Positions 10,509 to 19,450 of a stretch of DNA of 27,500 bases are shown in pieces. This DNA is from Ophryocystis elektroscirrha (Eukaryota; Apicomplexa; Conoidasida; Neogregarinorida; Ophryocystidae), in contig JAQIFP010000063.1 in the NCBI GenBank assembly GCA_030141585.1, positions 1 to 27,500 of the forward strand, given 5' to 3'. The translations under genes and the position numbers were made by a program. The notes beneath the pieces are model-generated. The model saw only the letters and a list, made by a program, of their open reading frames with translations. It searched no databases and had not been told where the DNA came from. Position 1 is the stretch's first letter; every line of letters starts with the position of its first letter.

Positions 10509-11246
10509 CTAAAAGTCTAATTCATTCTCAAAATTTAGTATTTTAGGATATTCCATTACAATAGGTTTTGCTGATGGTGTTGGAGGGTCTTGATCATCAT
10601 TCATGCATAACACTCGTTCTGTAAAATTTATATCAAAATGTTGCTTTGGTATTTCATTATTAAAAATGGCCTTTTTTCCATTGATTATAGAACTAAAGGA
10701 TTGTTTACTCATGGAATTATCAACTGAAAGCGTAGATAGTTGTTTCTCTTGGTTATTTTCAGAGCAATTTTTAGACTGAAAAGTTTTAGTAATATCAGGA
10801 ATAGACAATTGTGCACATAATTCTTCACGTTTCTGAGCCGTATTAAACAATGGTTTATTGATTACAGAAGATTTTATGCTTATTTCAACAGTCTTTCTAA
10901 CTATTAATGACGGACAATTGAGTTCATGATGGTGCAGTAAGTAATTCTTTATATATAGTACTAAGCTATGGACTTTCAATATTTTGGCAGTATATAATAA
11001 TTCTTGAATAAAATAAATATCATTTTTTATATTTAATCTCCCTGTTACTATATATTCCATAACTTTTTTAGCAATCTTTTTATTTATTATTATAGGTTTA
11101 TCTTCTTTAAATATCTGTACTAAGCCATCTGTATAATTTTCTAAGCAATATAAATAAAACATATAATGTTCTTTTACTTTTTTTGTGGGAACATTATGTA
11201 GTTTCAAAGAACCTATATATATATTTACATATTCACGCCCATCCAT
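10509..11246 (-). CDS. Divergent BTB/POZ-like domain protein (245 aa)
   Basis: A single-exon gene, stop TAG, start ATG at 11246. Residues about 5-110 follow the BTB pattern: a first strand (YVNIYIGSLKLHNVP), a region matching the dimer helices, then VMEYIVTGRLNI (the usual YTG block) and LLYTAKILKVHSLVLYIKNYLL, the typical closing helices. The C-terminal half (about 130-245) is Ser/Asn/Lys-rich, with a short acidic and Pro-rich stretch near the end, and has no recognisable domain. BTB domains mediate dimerisation or cullin-3 recruitment; which applies cannot be told. No Kelch repeats or zinc fingers follow. The start lies 44 nt from the stop of the membrane-protein gene on the same strand, so the two could share a transcript. 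Confidence 0.6.
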   Translation of the reverse strand: MDGREYVNIYIGSLKLHNVPTKKVKEHYMFYLYCLENYTDGLVQIFKEDKPIIINKKIAKKVMEYIVTGRLNIKNDIYFIQELLYTAKILKVHSLVLYIKNYLLHHHELNCPSLIVRKTVEISIKSSVINKPLFNTAQKREELCAQLSIPDITKTFQSKNCSENNQEKQLSTLSVDNSMSKQSFSSIINGKKAIFNNEIPKQHFDINFTERVLCMNDDQDPPTPSAKPIVMEYPKILNFENELDF

Positions 11247-11290
11247 ATATATATCAGTATAATGTTCCTATATAACGTAAAATATAATTA

Positions 11291-11806
11291 TCATTGATAC
11301 GACACAGCTATATGGTGTTTTATATAATGAGCAGCTAACATAGGTCCTATCAGATCAGCTGTACCCAATATAAAAAAAAGAAGTATATCTCTTTGGGCTA
11401 AAGCCGCCATGACAGTGTATGTGATATTCAACATTGGTCCCCCTTTAGTAAAGTATGCTCCAAAAGTAGTTATAGATGCGTAATAAAAACTTGCTATTTC
11501 ATTTAACCCCGAAACATGTAATATCGCCTCTCTTTTTTTCGATTCTGAACTGCTCTTTTTTATTTCCGCTTCTTCAATTTCTTTTTTCTTTTTTATTATT
11601 TCTACAGAATCTTCTAATGACCTCCTATATAATAAATGCAAGGTTGTATTTATATGAAGCATAAAGTTGAAGATCAGCTCCACAAAAAAACAAAACAATA
11701 AACCCCGGTTGCTGTTCCATGTTGAAAAAGTGCAAGGGCAAACAGCCTCTGTTATGCTATACACTATGACACCCGACAACATACAGCTAAGCGTGATTTG
11801 AATCAT
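11291..11806 (-). CDS. Multi-pass membrane protein of unknown function (171 aa)
   Basis: Not recognised. I take the ATG at 11806 as start. The frame is open a further 12 codons upstream but reaches a TAA and holds no other ATG. The protein has about four hydrophobic segments. Two lie in the first 65 residues. A strongly charged stretch follows (KKKKEIEEAEIKK, then SSSESKKRE), likely a coiled or cytosolic loop. Two more hydrophobic segments lie in the last 75 residues (SFYYASITTFGAY onward and DILLFFILGTADLIGPML). Stop TGA. No signal or family motif was recognised. It lies directly upstream of the BTB-like gene with a 44-nt gap. Confidence 0.6.
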   Translation of the reverse strand: MIQITLSCMLSGVIVYSITEAVCPCTFSTWNSNRGLLFCFFVELIFNFMLHINTTLHLLYRRSLEDSVEIIKKKKEIEEAEIKKSSSESKKREAILHVSGLNEIASFYYASITTFGAYFTKGGPMLNITYTVMAALAQRDILLFFILGTADLIGPMLAAHYIKHHIAVSYQ

Positions 11807-11899
11807 TCGGCCTAATGTTATATTGTAACAAATACTTGACAATTACAACTATGCAAATTATAATAGACGTTTATATTTCAAGTTTGAAGACTAGAAATG

Positions 11900-11934
<35 letters not shown>

Positions 11935-12177
11935 CTACAATTAATAATATACATGCTAATATATAAGTTAAAAAATATGTTAATATATATATTAATATGT
12001 TAGTAATGTATATATATATATATATATGTTAATGTATATTTTAATGTATATATGAACATTTGCTTAGAGATGTGGCAAACAAATTATTTCTATATTATTT
12101 TTTTTTTTTTTTTTTTATAAATATACAAACGTATATTTTTAATTCGATCATTACCAAGTGGAATAGTTTTATGTTTT
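11807..12177. other. Divergent spacer with TA and T tracts
   Basis: A TA array (about 11898-11931), shorter TA runs to about 12052 and an 18-nt T run at about 12099-12116. It separates minus-strand from plus-strand genes and should hold both promoters. Confidence 0.6.
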
Positions 12178-12252
12178 ATGAAGTTAATTATAACGCAAGC
12201 TGGATCTGTGCAATTACCCACAGCCAAAAAACGTCGCCATATATAGTCTGCA

Positions 12253-12658
12253 ATGAAAGAAACAATAAATTTATTGAGCGAATTGTCCCATGAAGATGAA
12301 GGTAATAAGGGTGTTTTCAGAACACTAGTAATAAGTGTCGAGCAATATAAAAAATACAACCAATATACAGTCGACTCCAAAAAAGACGTAAAAGATCGGC
12401 AGGTTTGAGTCATCTTATTTGATTTTGAATTTCATATAATTGCTTTAAAATTAATTATGTGTGACTTTAAAGTAATATAATTATTAATTATACTTATCTC
12501 GTTTCGCATACCTTTTTTTTTTTTTTGAAAAAACTTATATTATGCAATTGAATCTTTAAAAAAAAAAAAAAAAGAGAAACCTTATACACAAGCTGCAGTG
12601 TGTTATTTTGGAAACGCTTATTGAACTATATCTGCAACGACAAATTAAATTGCATTAA
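12253..12658 (+). CDS. Small unknown gene, two-exon model (about 71 aa)
   Basis: Not recognised. Exon 1 runs from ATG 12253 to 12402 (KETINLLSELSHEDE, then VFRTLVISVEQYKKY and DSKKDVKDRQ). The 190-nt intron 12403-12592 contains T and A homopolymers. Exon 2, 12593-12658, ends VILETLIELYLQRQIKLH. The second exon looks like an amphipathic helix. Upstream, the same frame is open from another ATG at 12178 (PTAKKRRH, a possible nuclear signal) but is broken by a TAG at 12244. That part may be an upstream ORF, or may be joined by a 27-nt intron (12234-12260), which would give a product of about 87 residues. The minus strand is also open here (12090-12413), but its composition is less protein-like. 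The DHHC gene starts 85 nt downstream. Confidence 0.45.
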
Positions 12659-12743
12659 TTAGAATATAATCAAACAACTTTTTTTTTTTTTAATAAAACT
12701 ACGTGTGCTTTTTTTTTTTTCGAAATGCATAAAAATTATAAAA

Positions 12744-14300
12744 ATGTCCTCTGATCAGATTAATAACATAAGTCAAAATTCTCGCATAAATGTGCCCTCC
12801 GCGCTGAGGAGAAAGCGTAATAAAACTCCTTTCAGTCATAAAATGTTTAAGTTCATTCCTGTCGTACTTGTATTTGTAGTCGTAGCATTTATTTATTTCA
12901 GTTACTTATATGTAAGAGAAAAAAAAAGTTCTTACATGGTACAGTTACACTTACTTCCGTTACTTCAATTAAACGTAGAGGAAAAAAATCAAACAAACTT
13001 TATTGTGGGTTTAGCAACAACTATAGCTTTTCATTTTTATTTAATCTTATTTTTAATATGCTATATATTAAATCTTATAATATCTCCTGGTAAGTAAGCC
13101 ATACTGTTGGTAATATAAATATACATAAGCTTATTTAATATTATATATACGTGAACTGATTATTCAACTGCTAGATACTTTATTTATTTTTGTAAGATAT
13201 ATTACAGAGTATACGTGTATTGTTTATAGCGTATTAATTGACAAAATAACTTAATAAAATGTATATATAAAATTAATACTGCACTTGAGCATATTATAAC
13301 CCACTATTCGATGTAGTCATATCTAAGAAGCTCTCAATTAGTTATGTTGAATTGCCAGTAGAGATAAGACCTTATACAACAGCATTTTAATATATTCGAA
13401 ATTATGCAATTACGTGTTATTGATTAGAGAAAATAAAAATTATGGTTTTTTAGGTTATGTAGCCACAAATGAAAATTGGATGGATAACATTGAAGACTAT
13501 TCAAATAAAGTAAAAACTCTAGATTTACCAATAGATGTATTTTAAAACTTTAATTATATAATTTTCAAGTTTTTATAATGTGCCATATATTCTTTGTACT
13601 CCCGCTAATATTTAAAATATCAGGAAACAAAAAAAGAAGGTTCTCGACGTTTTTGTAAATGGTGTCAAAATTATAAGCCGGATCGTACACATCACTGCCG
13701 TCAATGTCGTCGTTGTGTTTTAAAAATGGATCATCATTGTTCATGGACGAACAATTGTGTCGGGTTAGAATATATATTATTCTAAATAGTGTTTTATTAG
13801 GCATGGAAATCATAAAACGTTTGTATTATGTTTAATATATGGAATAATGTGCCTATTTATAATAGCAACTACACAGATCCAAACTTTAGTAACATTAGGA
13901 TCTAATGAATCGGTATAACTGCATTATTTATGATTAATATTCAGGTCCCTTTTCTAGAGTTATATATTTTAATGGTTACAGAAACATTGTCTGTGATACT
14001 TGGAGCAATTACATTTTGTTTTTTAATATTTCATCTAATTCTGATTTCAAAAAATATGACCACAATCGAATATTGTGAAAAAAAAACCACTGGCTCATTC
14101 CACAAAAACATTTATAATCGAGGCTGGTTCAAGAATTATTTGGATGTATTTGGTTCCAATCCTCTTCTTTGGTGTATACCAATAGGTAAATTATTTAAAT
14201 TATATAATCAATAAATTTCATTAATTTTAAGCGGTATATATCTTACGTCCAAACTTATTAAATATATAACATAGGTGCTTTATATTTAATGTCTTGAATA

Positions 14301-14346
<46 letters not shown>

Positions 14347-14508
14347 TCTACTTCATTAGTAAAAAGAATGATTAAAATAATTTTATCTATATAAACCATA
14401 TTATTTTAATTATATATTGTACAAATACTAGACATAATAGGGTATATATCACATATAATCTATTAATAATATTATATAATTCTATGTATATACATCTATA
14501 TATATAAT

Positions 14509-14564
<56 letters not shown>

Positions 14565-14820
14565 CATGAATATATTAGGTATATATATTCATATATGTAA
14601 AAGAGTTACTGTGAACATTTATTTACTAAAATATATGTAAATCTTACTATTAATGTATTTTTCGTGTATTTATTGATTTAAATATTTTCTATATTTATTT
14701 TCCATAGATTTAACTAAGATATTTTGTTCATTAGAAAATTCCAAATGTGACGGAAAGCATTTTCCGGTTGAATCAGACTTAATCAGATTATTAGACAACA
14801 CTAAACTTACAGAACAATGA
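12744..14820 (+). CDS. DHHC-type protein S-palmitoyltransferase (344 aa)
   Basis: Transfers palmitate to protein cysteines, typically on Golgi, ER or plasma membrane. Six exons: 12744-13089, 13454-13536, 13624-13763, 13801-13912, 13945-14185 and 14708-14820. Introns are 364, 87, 37, 32 and 522 nt. Topology is the family standard: two membrane segments (about 33-55 and 88-113), the cytosolic Cys-rich domain, then two more (about 194-215 and 231-261). The Cys-rich domain has paired Cys/His zinc ligands ([14 protein letters not shown]) and the catalytic DHHC at 179-182 in [17 protein letters not shown] motif (266-269, the TTxE block) and FGSNPLLW follow membrane segment four. The short C-terminus ends KLTEQ. 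The stop TGA overlaps the RsmE start codon. The last intron (14186-14707) is swollen by TA arrays. No ankyrin repeats. Confidence 0.95.
14281..14560. repeat. TA microsatellites in the last DHHC intron
   Basis: Pure TA runs at about 14305-14342 and 14513-14556 with AT-rich sequence between them; both lie inside the 522-nt intron. Confidence 0.85.
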
Positions 14821-15374
14821 ACCTCATTTTGATTCCGTTGAATACAATCACTCATGAAGGGAAATTTTTGCTGAATAATACACAAAAAGATCATTTAACC
14901 AATATACTCAAAGTTCAAGTATAGATTTTTTTTTTCTACATTATTTTATAGTTTATTAGATTTATTTTATATTGGTAATTATTGTGATTAATTACAACTA
15001 AAGACTTTGCTTATAATATGCTCATTTTTAAAGCTTATATATAGATGAAGTTTACTATCAATCTTAATAGTATTTGATATATAATTTACACAAAATATTG
15101 CCGTTAATTATTATATGTAATTCAAACACGCACAAATATTTTTTTTCTTAATTTTATTGAGTATGTGTATTTCTTCATAAGGATATACAACCGAAATTCT
15201 AGGTGAATAGTATAATAGTAATATTTTGACTTAAGAAATGGATAGTATATAATATAATGTATACGATTATGCACGATAATTAAAATTATAATAATTTATT
15301 TTACAAATTTAAAAGTCGGTAGTTAATTAATTCAATAATTAAACTATATATATGTTTTTGTCACATCTAATTAA

Positions 15375-15408
<34 letters not shown>

Positions 15409-16076
15409 TACATTTACGTATTCATAACTAAATTTTACGAATAAAAACTAACAAGCTAAATTTGTATAAGTAATTGTGAATATAATTAATTTCATAGGTA
15501 GGATCAATAGTGCGGGTTGGTATAGAAAACTTTTACGTAGGAACGGCTAAAGTTTTAAGTATATCAAAAGAATTTATAGAATGTCAATTATTGCATTCAA
15601 ACACATGTCAAGAAAAACTTGTCAAAGATATTTCCAAAGACACTAGAAATATAGACTGCATATTTTCTTTGTCGCGACCCAAAGTTTTCAGCAGGTTATT
15701 GCAGGTATTTGCACTCCAGCGTTAAATTTGAACTTGGTTAATAAAACGTTATATTTTTGTATTATACTAATATTTTATGCATATGTATATATATATATAT
15801 ATATAAATATATATGTATATATGTATAAATATATATGTATATGTTTAAATATATATGTATATATGTATAAATATATATGTATATATGTATATATGTATAA
15901 ATATATATGTATATATGTATATATGTATAAATATATATGTATCTAAATTAAATTAACAATTTACAATATTCAGTCTATTACGTATATGATGTTATTGTAC
16001 GGCTATTACCTATACTCATTACACTTATCCAATGGAATATATATATATATATATATATATTTATTATAACATTACA

Positions 16077-16119
<43 letters not shown>

Positions 16120-16355
16120 CAATAAGTTTCGTAATCGTAAAAATTGTTCTAAATTTACGTGCACAAATAAATACTTAGGACATTATGTTAATATAATGAA
16201 TGACATTTTTTTGTTGTTAAGATGGCTCCTACTTTGGGAATTAGACGGTTGTACTTTGTAGCAACCGAAAGAACTGAACTAGGTTATTTAAAGTCCACAA
16301 AAATTCAAACAGAGGTCATTATCAAAAATTTAAGACTTGGTATGTCAAATATACA

Positions 16356-16388
<33 letters not shown>

Positions 16389-16544
16389 GTATTTTATTTT
16401 TTTATTTATGTATATATGACTTACTAAATATTTACTTATATACATATATTTACTTATATACATATATTTACTTATATATATATATATTTACTTATATATA
16501 TATATATATTTACTTATATATATATATATATATATATATTTACT

Positions 16545-16575
<31 letters not shown>

Positions 16576-17725
16576 TTTATTTTTTTATTTATGTATATAT
16601 GACTTACTAAATATTTACTTATATACATATATTTACTTATATATATATATATATATATATGTATATTTATGTAGCCTATTTTAACATATATGTGCATATG
16701 CTTTAACACAAATTTACTGATATAAATTTAGTCCGTATCTACACACATTAAGATTTAGAGTAGCAATGTTACAACAGGAATTGAGCAAGCTTGTTTTGAC
16801 GCAATCTACCCGGAAGTATATATATATGCTTCGTGGAATCAATTTTTTTTAAACATTTCAAAACATGACTATTCAAAGTTCAATAAAATTTTATTCCACA
16901 ATGATGAAGAAGCTGTTACACTTCCTCTAGCTCATTTTCCTTATAGTAAGCACTATTTATTGTAGCTTATAAGATGCACATACAAATTATATAATACTAA
17001 ATATTGTTATATGTGTATACTATATTTATAATAAGTTGTAAATTCTTTTGATATATACTTGTATATCTATACATATAAATATATATATATATGTATATAT
17101 AAATATCTATATATATATATAGATGTTAGTATATATAATAAAAATTTAACTATATTTATCTATATATGTATATATAGGCGTGCAACAATCATTTAAGTTC
17201 AATTAAATTACTTGTATTATAAGAAATAGTATATATATATATATATTATATATATATATATATATATATCACATATATTGAGGTAAATTTGTGTATGTAA
17301 TTTGTATGTACACCCGAAATTGTATTAATTATTAGATAAATTTTTGCTGGCGTTCGGACGAGAAAGAGGGTATTTTGATGATGAAGTTGTTGCTTTAAAA
17401 GAAAAACTAGGATTTACTACAATATCCTTAGGAAAAAGAATCCTGAAAATAGAAACTGCATTTTCAGCAGGAATTGCACAGGTAAATTTATATATATATA
17501 TATATATAGTATTAGAATACCACTTAATAATTTGTGGTGTTTTTAGATAAAAAGTGTATATAAAAAAATAAAAAACCACACTGTATGTATTTTCAGGTTG
17601 CCATGATCGACAAGAGTACAAAGAGCCCTTGGAGTGCAAGCTGCTTTTGCGATAAAGATTTTAATAAAATAGATTTGTGTATAAAATTGCCAATAAAAAA
17701 CGTGGAAAAATCCACATTCTGTTAA
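14817..17725 (+). CDS. RsmE-type 16S rRNA m3U methyltransferase homologue (289 aa)
   Basis: RsmE methylates N3 of U1498 (E. coli numbering) in bacterial small-subunit rRNA and is a SPOUT trefoil-knot enzyme. Six exons: 14817-14918, 15498-15704, 16222-16339, 16778-16945, 17336-17481 and 17597-17725. Introns are 579, 517, 438, 390 and 115 nt. N-terminal PUA-like domain: [25 protein letters not shown]. Methyltransferase part: [30 protein letters not shown], and the knot FGRERG (205-210) with [12 protein letters not shown] (229-240). Bacterial enzymes usually have GPEGG or GPERG at the knot; here Pro is Arg. No N-terminal targeting extension is seen, so an organellar site is not evident. Unlike its neighbours it has no 30-40 nt intron. 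The start codon overlaps the DHHC stop (ATGA). The 43-residue last exon is not conserved. Confidence 0.88.
15780..16120. repeat. TA-type repeats in RsmE intron 2
   Basis: About 15780-15945 is an array of AAATATATATGTATATATGT-type units (10-32 nt spacing). Pure TA runs follow at about 16038-16060 and 16088-16117. Confidence 0.8.
16355..16680. repeat. TA repeats with a 183-nt-spaced direct duplication in RsmE intron 3
   Basis: A segment of about 70 nt starting ATGTATTTTATTTTTTTATT occurs at 16387 and again, apparently identical, at 16570. TTTACTTATATA units and TA runs lie between and after the copies. Confidence 0.85.
17060..17275. repeat. TA repeats in RsmE intron 4
   Basis: Imperfect TATATAAATATC and pure TA stretches within intron 16946-17335. 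Confidence 0.7.
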
Positions 17726-17757
17726 AATAATATTTAATTTTAATATTATACAGTAAT

Positions 17758-18720
17758 ATGAAGATACATATAGGGTTGATATTTTGCTTGAATATTGTAT
17801 TCCAGCTGCACTATATCATTTTATTTTCTATTATACAGCATATACCAATGGTTATATTTAGCTGTATCGTTATTCTGAGTGATTTACTGGCCGCTATACA
17901 GCAGCGCCACCGTATGTATTTATTTACTTGTGTATGCCATTTTGTATTATTAATATATTTTTCCACGGAACTCTTGACTGGGCGTCTATTTTCCGAATAC
18001 CTGAGTACGGAAATTGAGTATATTTTATTTACCTATTTGGGAGTCTTAAATATATTTGCATTATTAGGAGCTAGTTCTGCTATAATTTTCCAAAAAAGAA
18101 TCTCCCAATATGAACTTATTAAAGCAACCCCCAATAAGACTAATAATTTGGCGGAATGTGTTACAAATGAATACACGCTCGACTTAGAGTCGAACAACTG
18201 GAACTTCCCCAAACCTCTTGAAGACGCAAAAAACCACCACAAAATTGAATTCATTTATAAATTGTCAGACTACATAACCGATCACGCACAATCTGGATAC
18301 ACCAAATTATTACAAAAATTTGCTTTTATTAAAGAAAAATTCAACCATACCTTCAAAAATAAAGTACAAAAAAGTACCCTGTTAAATAGTAATTTTTCAA
18401 ACTTAGAAAAACCTCAAAGCAGAGAGGTCAGCTTACCTACAAATACAAACATGGTACAGCACGAAATCAACTTAATTTATTTCCATCATAAAATTGAGGA
18501 GACTCCTTCTCAAAATGAACCAGCGGCGGGAGCTTTAGAAAAAAAGATTCTTTCTTCTAATGTCGAGCCATGCATTGAAGATAACAAAAAAGAAGCCGTA
18601 ATCGAGAACCAATTAGACTCTTATCCTAAATTATTATCTAATGATACATACACTAACAACCTACCCGCTATTCCCAACTGCGTAGGACCTGATGTTGATG
18701 TAGGGGAGTTTTTTCAGTAA
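17758..18720 (+). CDS. Four-segment membrane protein with long soluble tail (320 aa)
   Basis: Not recognised. Uninterrupted frame, ATG 17758, stop TAA. The first 110 residues contain about four hydrophobic segments (roughly 4-26, 28-47, 53-72 and 85-112) with short loops; an Arg/His/Gln stretch (QQRHR) follows the second. Residues about 115-320 are hydrophilic and rich in Asn, Lys, Glu and Ser, with no recognisable domain. The protein may be a small tetraspan anchor with a cytosolic tail, but this is inference. It starts 32 nt after the RsmE stop. The sequence before the ATG ends TTATACAG then four bases, which looks like a splice acceptor. It is followed by an 18-nt A run. The antisense frame at 18033-18254 is a shadow. 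Confidence 0.7.
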   Translation: MKIHIGLIFCLNIVFQLHYIILFSIIQHIPMVIFSCIVILSDLLAAIQQRHRMYLFTCVCHFVLLIYFSTELLTGRLFSEYLSTEIEYILFTYLGVLNIFALLGASSAIIFQKRISQYELIKATPNKTNNLAECVTNEYTLDLESNNWNFPKPLEDAKNHHKIEFIYKLSDYITDHAQSGYTKLLQKFAFIKEKFNHTFKNKVQKSTLLNSNFSNLEKPQSREVSLPTNTNMVQHEINLIYFHHKIEETPSQNEPAAGALEKKILSSNVEPCIEDNKKEAVIENQLDSYPKLLSNDTYTNNLPAIPNCVGPDVDVGEFFQ

Positions 18721-19450
18721 GAAAAAAAAAAAAAAAAAGTTTGCTTAGGTTTGAATTTGCTACAGTTAAACCAGTAGTAATGGATAGTCAGTCAGTAACC
18801 ACGACTAAAGGCGGAACAACTCTTACCAGTTAAATTTACAGAAACTATTTTTCGGCTTTTATAAAGTTTTAAATTAAATGATTTTCTTGCAGCTGTAGGA
18901 TTGTAAAGCTTCGTTTTCTACAAAGGAGGACGCGGACAGTCTTTTTTTTTTTTTATCCATGAGTGATAAAACTACAGTATCTGCGTACTAATCAATACTT
19001 GGCTTTGGTTACACTTATATGTAAACATACCAAGATTGCGGAAAAAAAAAAGACATATTCTACAAAAAAAAAAAAACATATTCTACAAAAAAAAAAAGAA
19101 TTTAGACATTAAAGAAATTTATTATATGTCGTATTTTTATATAAATATTAATATGCATATTTAACTTTATTTTTAATCTATGATATATACTGAGTGAAGG
19201 ATTAACTATATTTTTTAGTATATTTGCATATTTCAAATTACTTAGCTGACAAGCAGACAACAATATTCATAAAAATTCGAAATAATAGAAATTGAAAATA
19301 AACCTATATAACAGTCTAATTATACGTAAAATAAGACAAAATATTTAATTATAAACAAGTTTGAATAAATATATAATTATCTGTCGAGACAGTACAAACT
19401 TGTCCCACAGCGCTTCTTTTTTCAATAACAGGTGCATTTGGTAATAGAAA
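18721..19450. other. Intergenic region with an unexplained GC-richer segment and A/T homopolymers
   Basis: About 730 nt. An A18 run (18723-18740) opens it. About 18745-18955 is less AT-rich than typical spacer, holds short open stretches (an ATG at 18780 with 17 codons) and ends at a run of 12 T. It may be a small noncoding RNA or leftover exons; I could not assign it. About 19040-19100 has three A10-A13 runs separated by ACATATTCTAC units. The last 70 nt before 19451 are the RPL13A promoter. Confidence 0.45.
19381..19406. promoter_or_regulatory. RPL13A promoter: TGTCCC element and adjoining inverted repeat
   Basis: TGTCCCACAG starts at 19401, 45-50 nt upstream of the RPL13A ATG. Its hexamer is the one found upstream of RPS3 and RPL39, but in opposite orientation relative to the gene. 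Just upstream, CTGTC-GA-GACAG (19381-19392) is an inverted repeat. Confidence 0.45.

Noticed and set aside
12244..12246. Reassigned TAG codon
   Set aside because: TAG is the natural stop of ABHD17, the BTB-like gene and PPTase, and another internal TAG (in p62, about 22887) falls inside a normal 33-nt intron.
12090..12413. 107-codon minus-strand frame starting MTQTCRSF
   Set aside because: It ends in a Lys run from the T18 tract, has no family resemblance, and overlaps the better-looking plus-strand exon 12253-12402.
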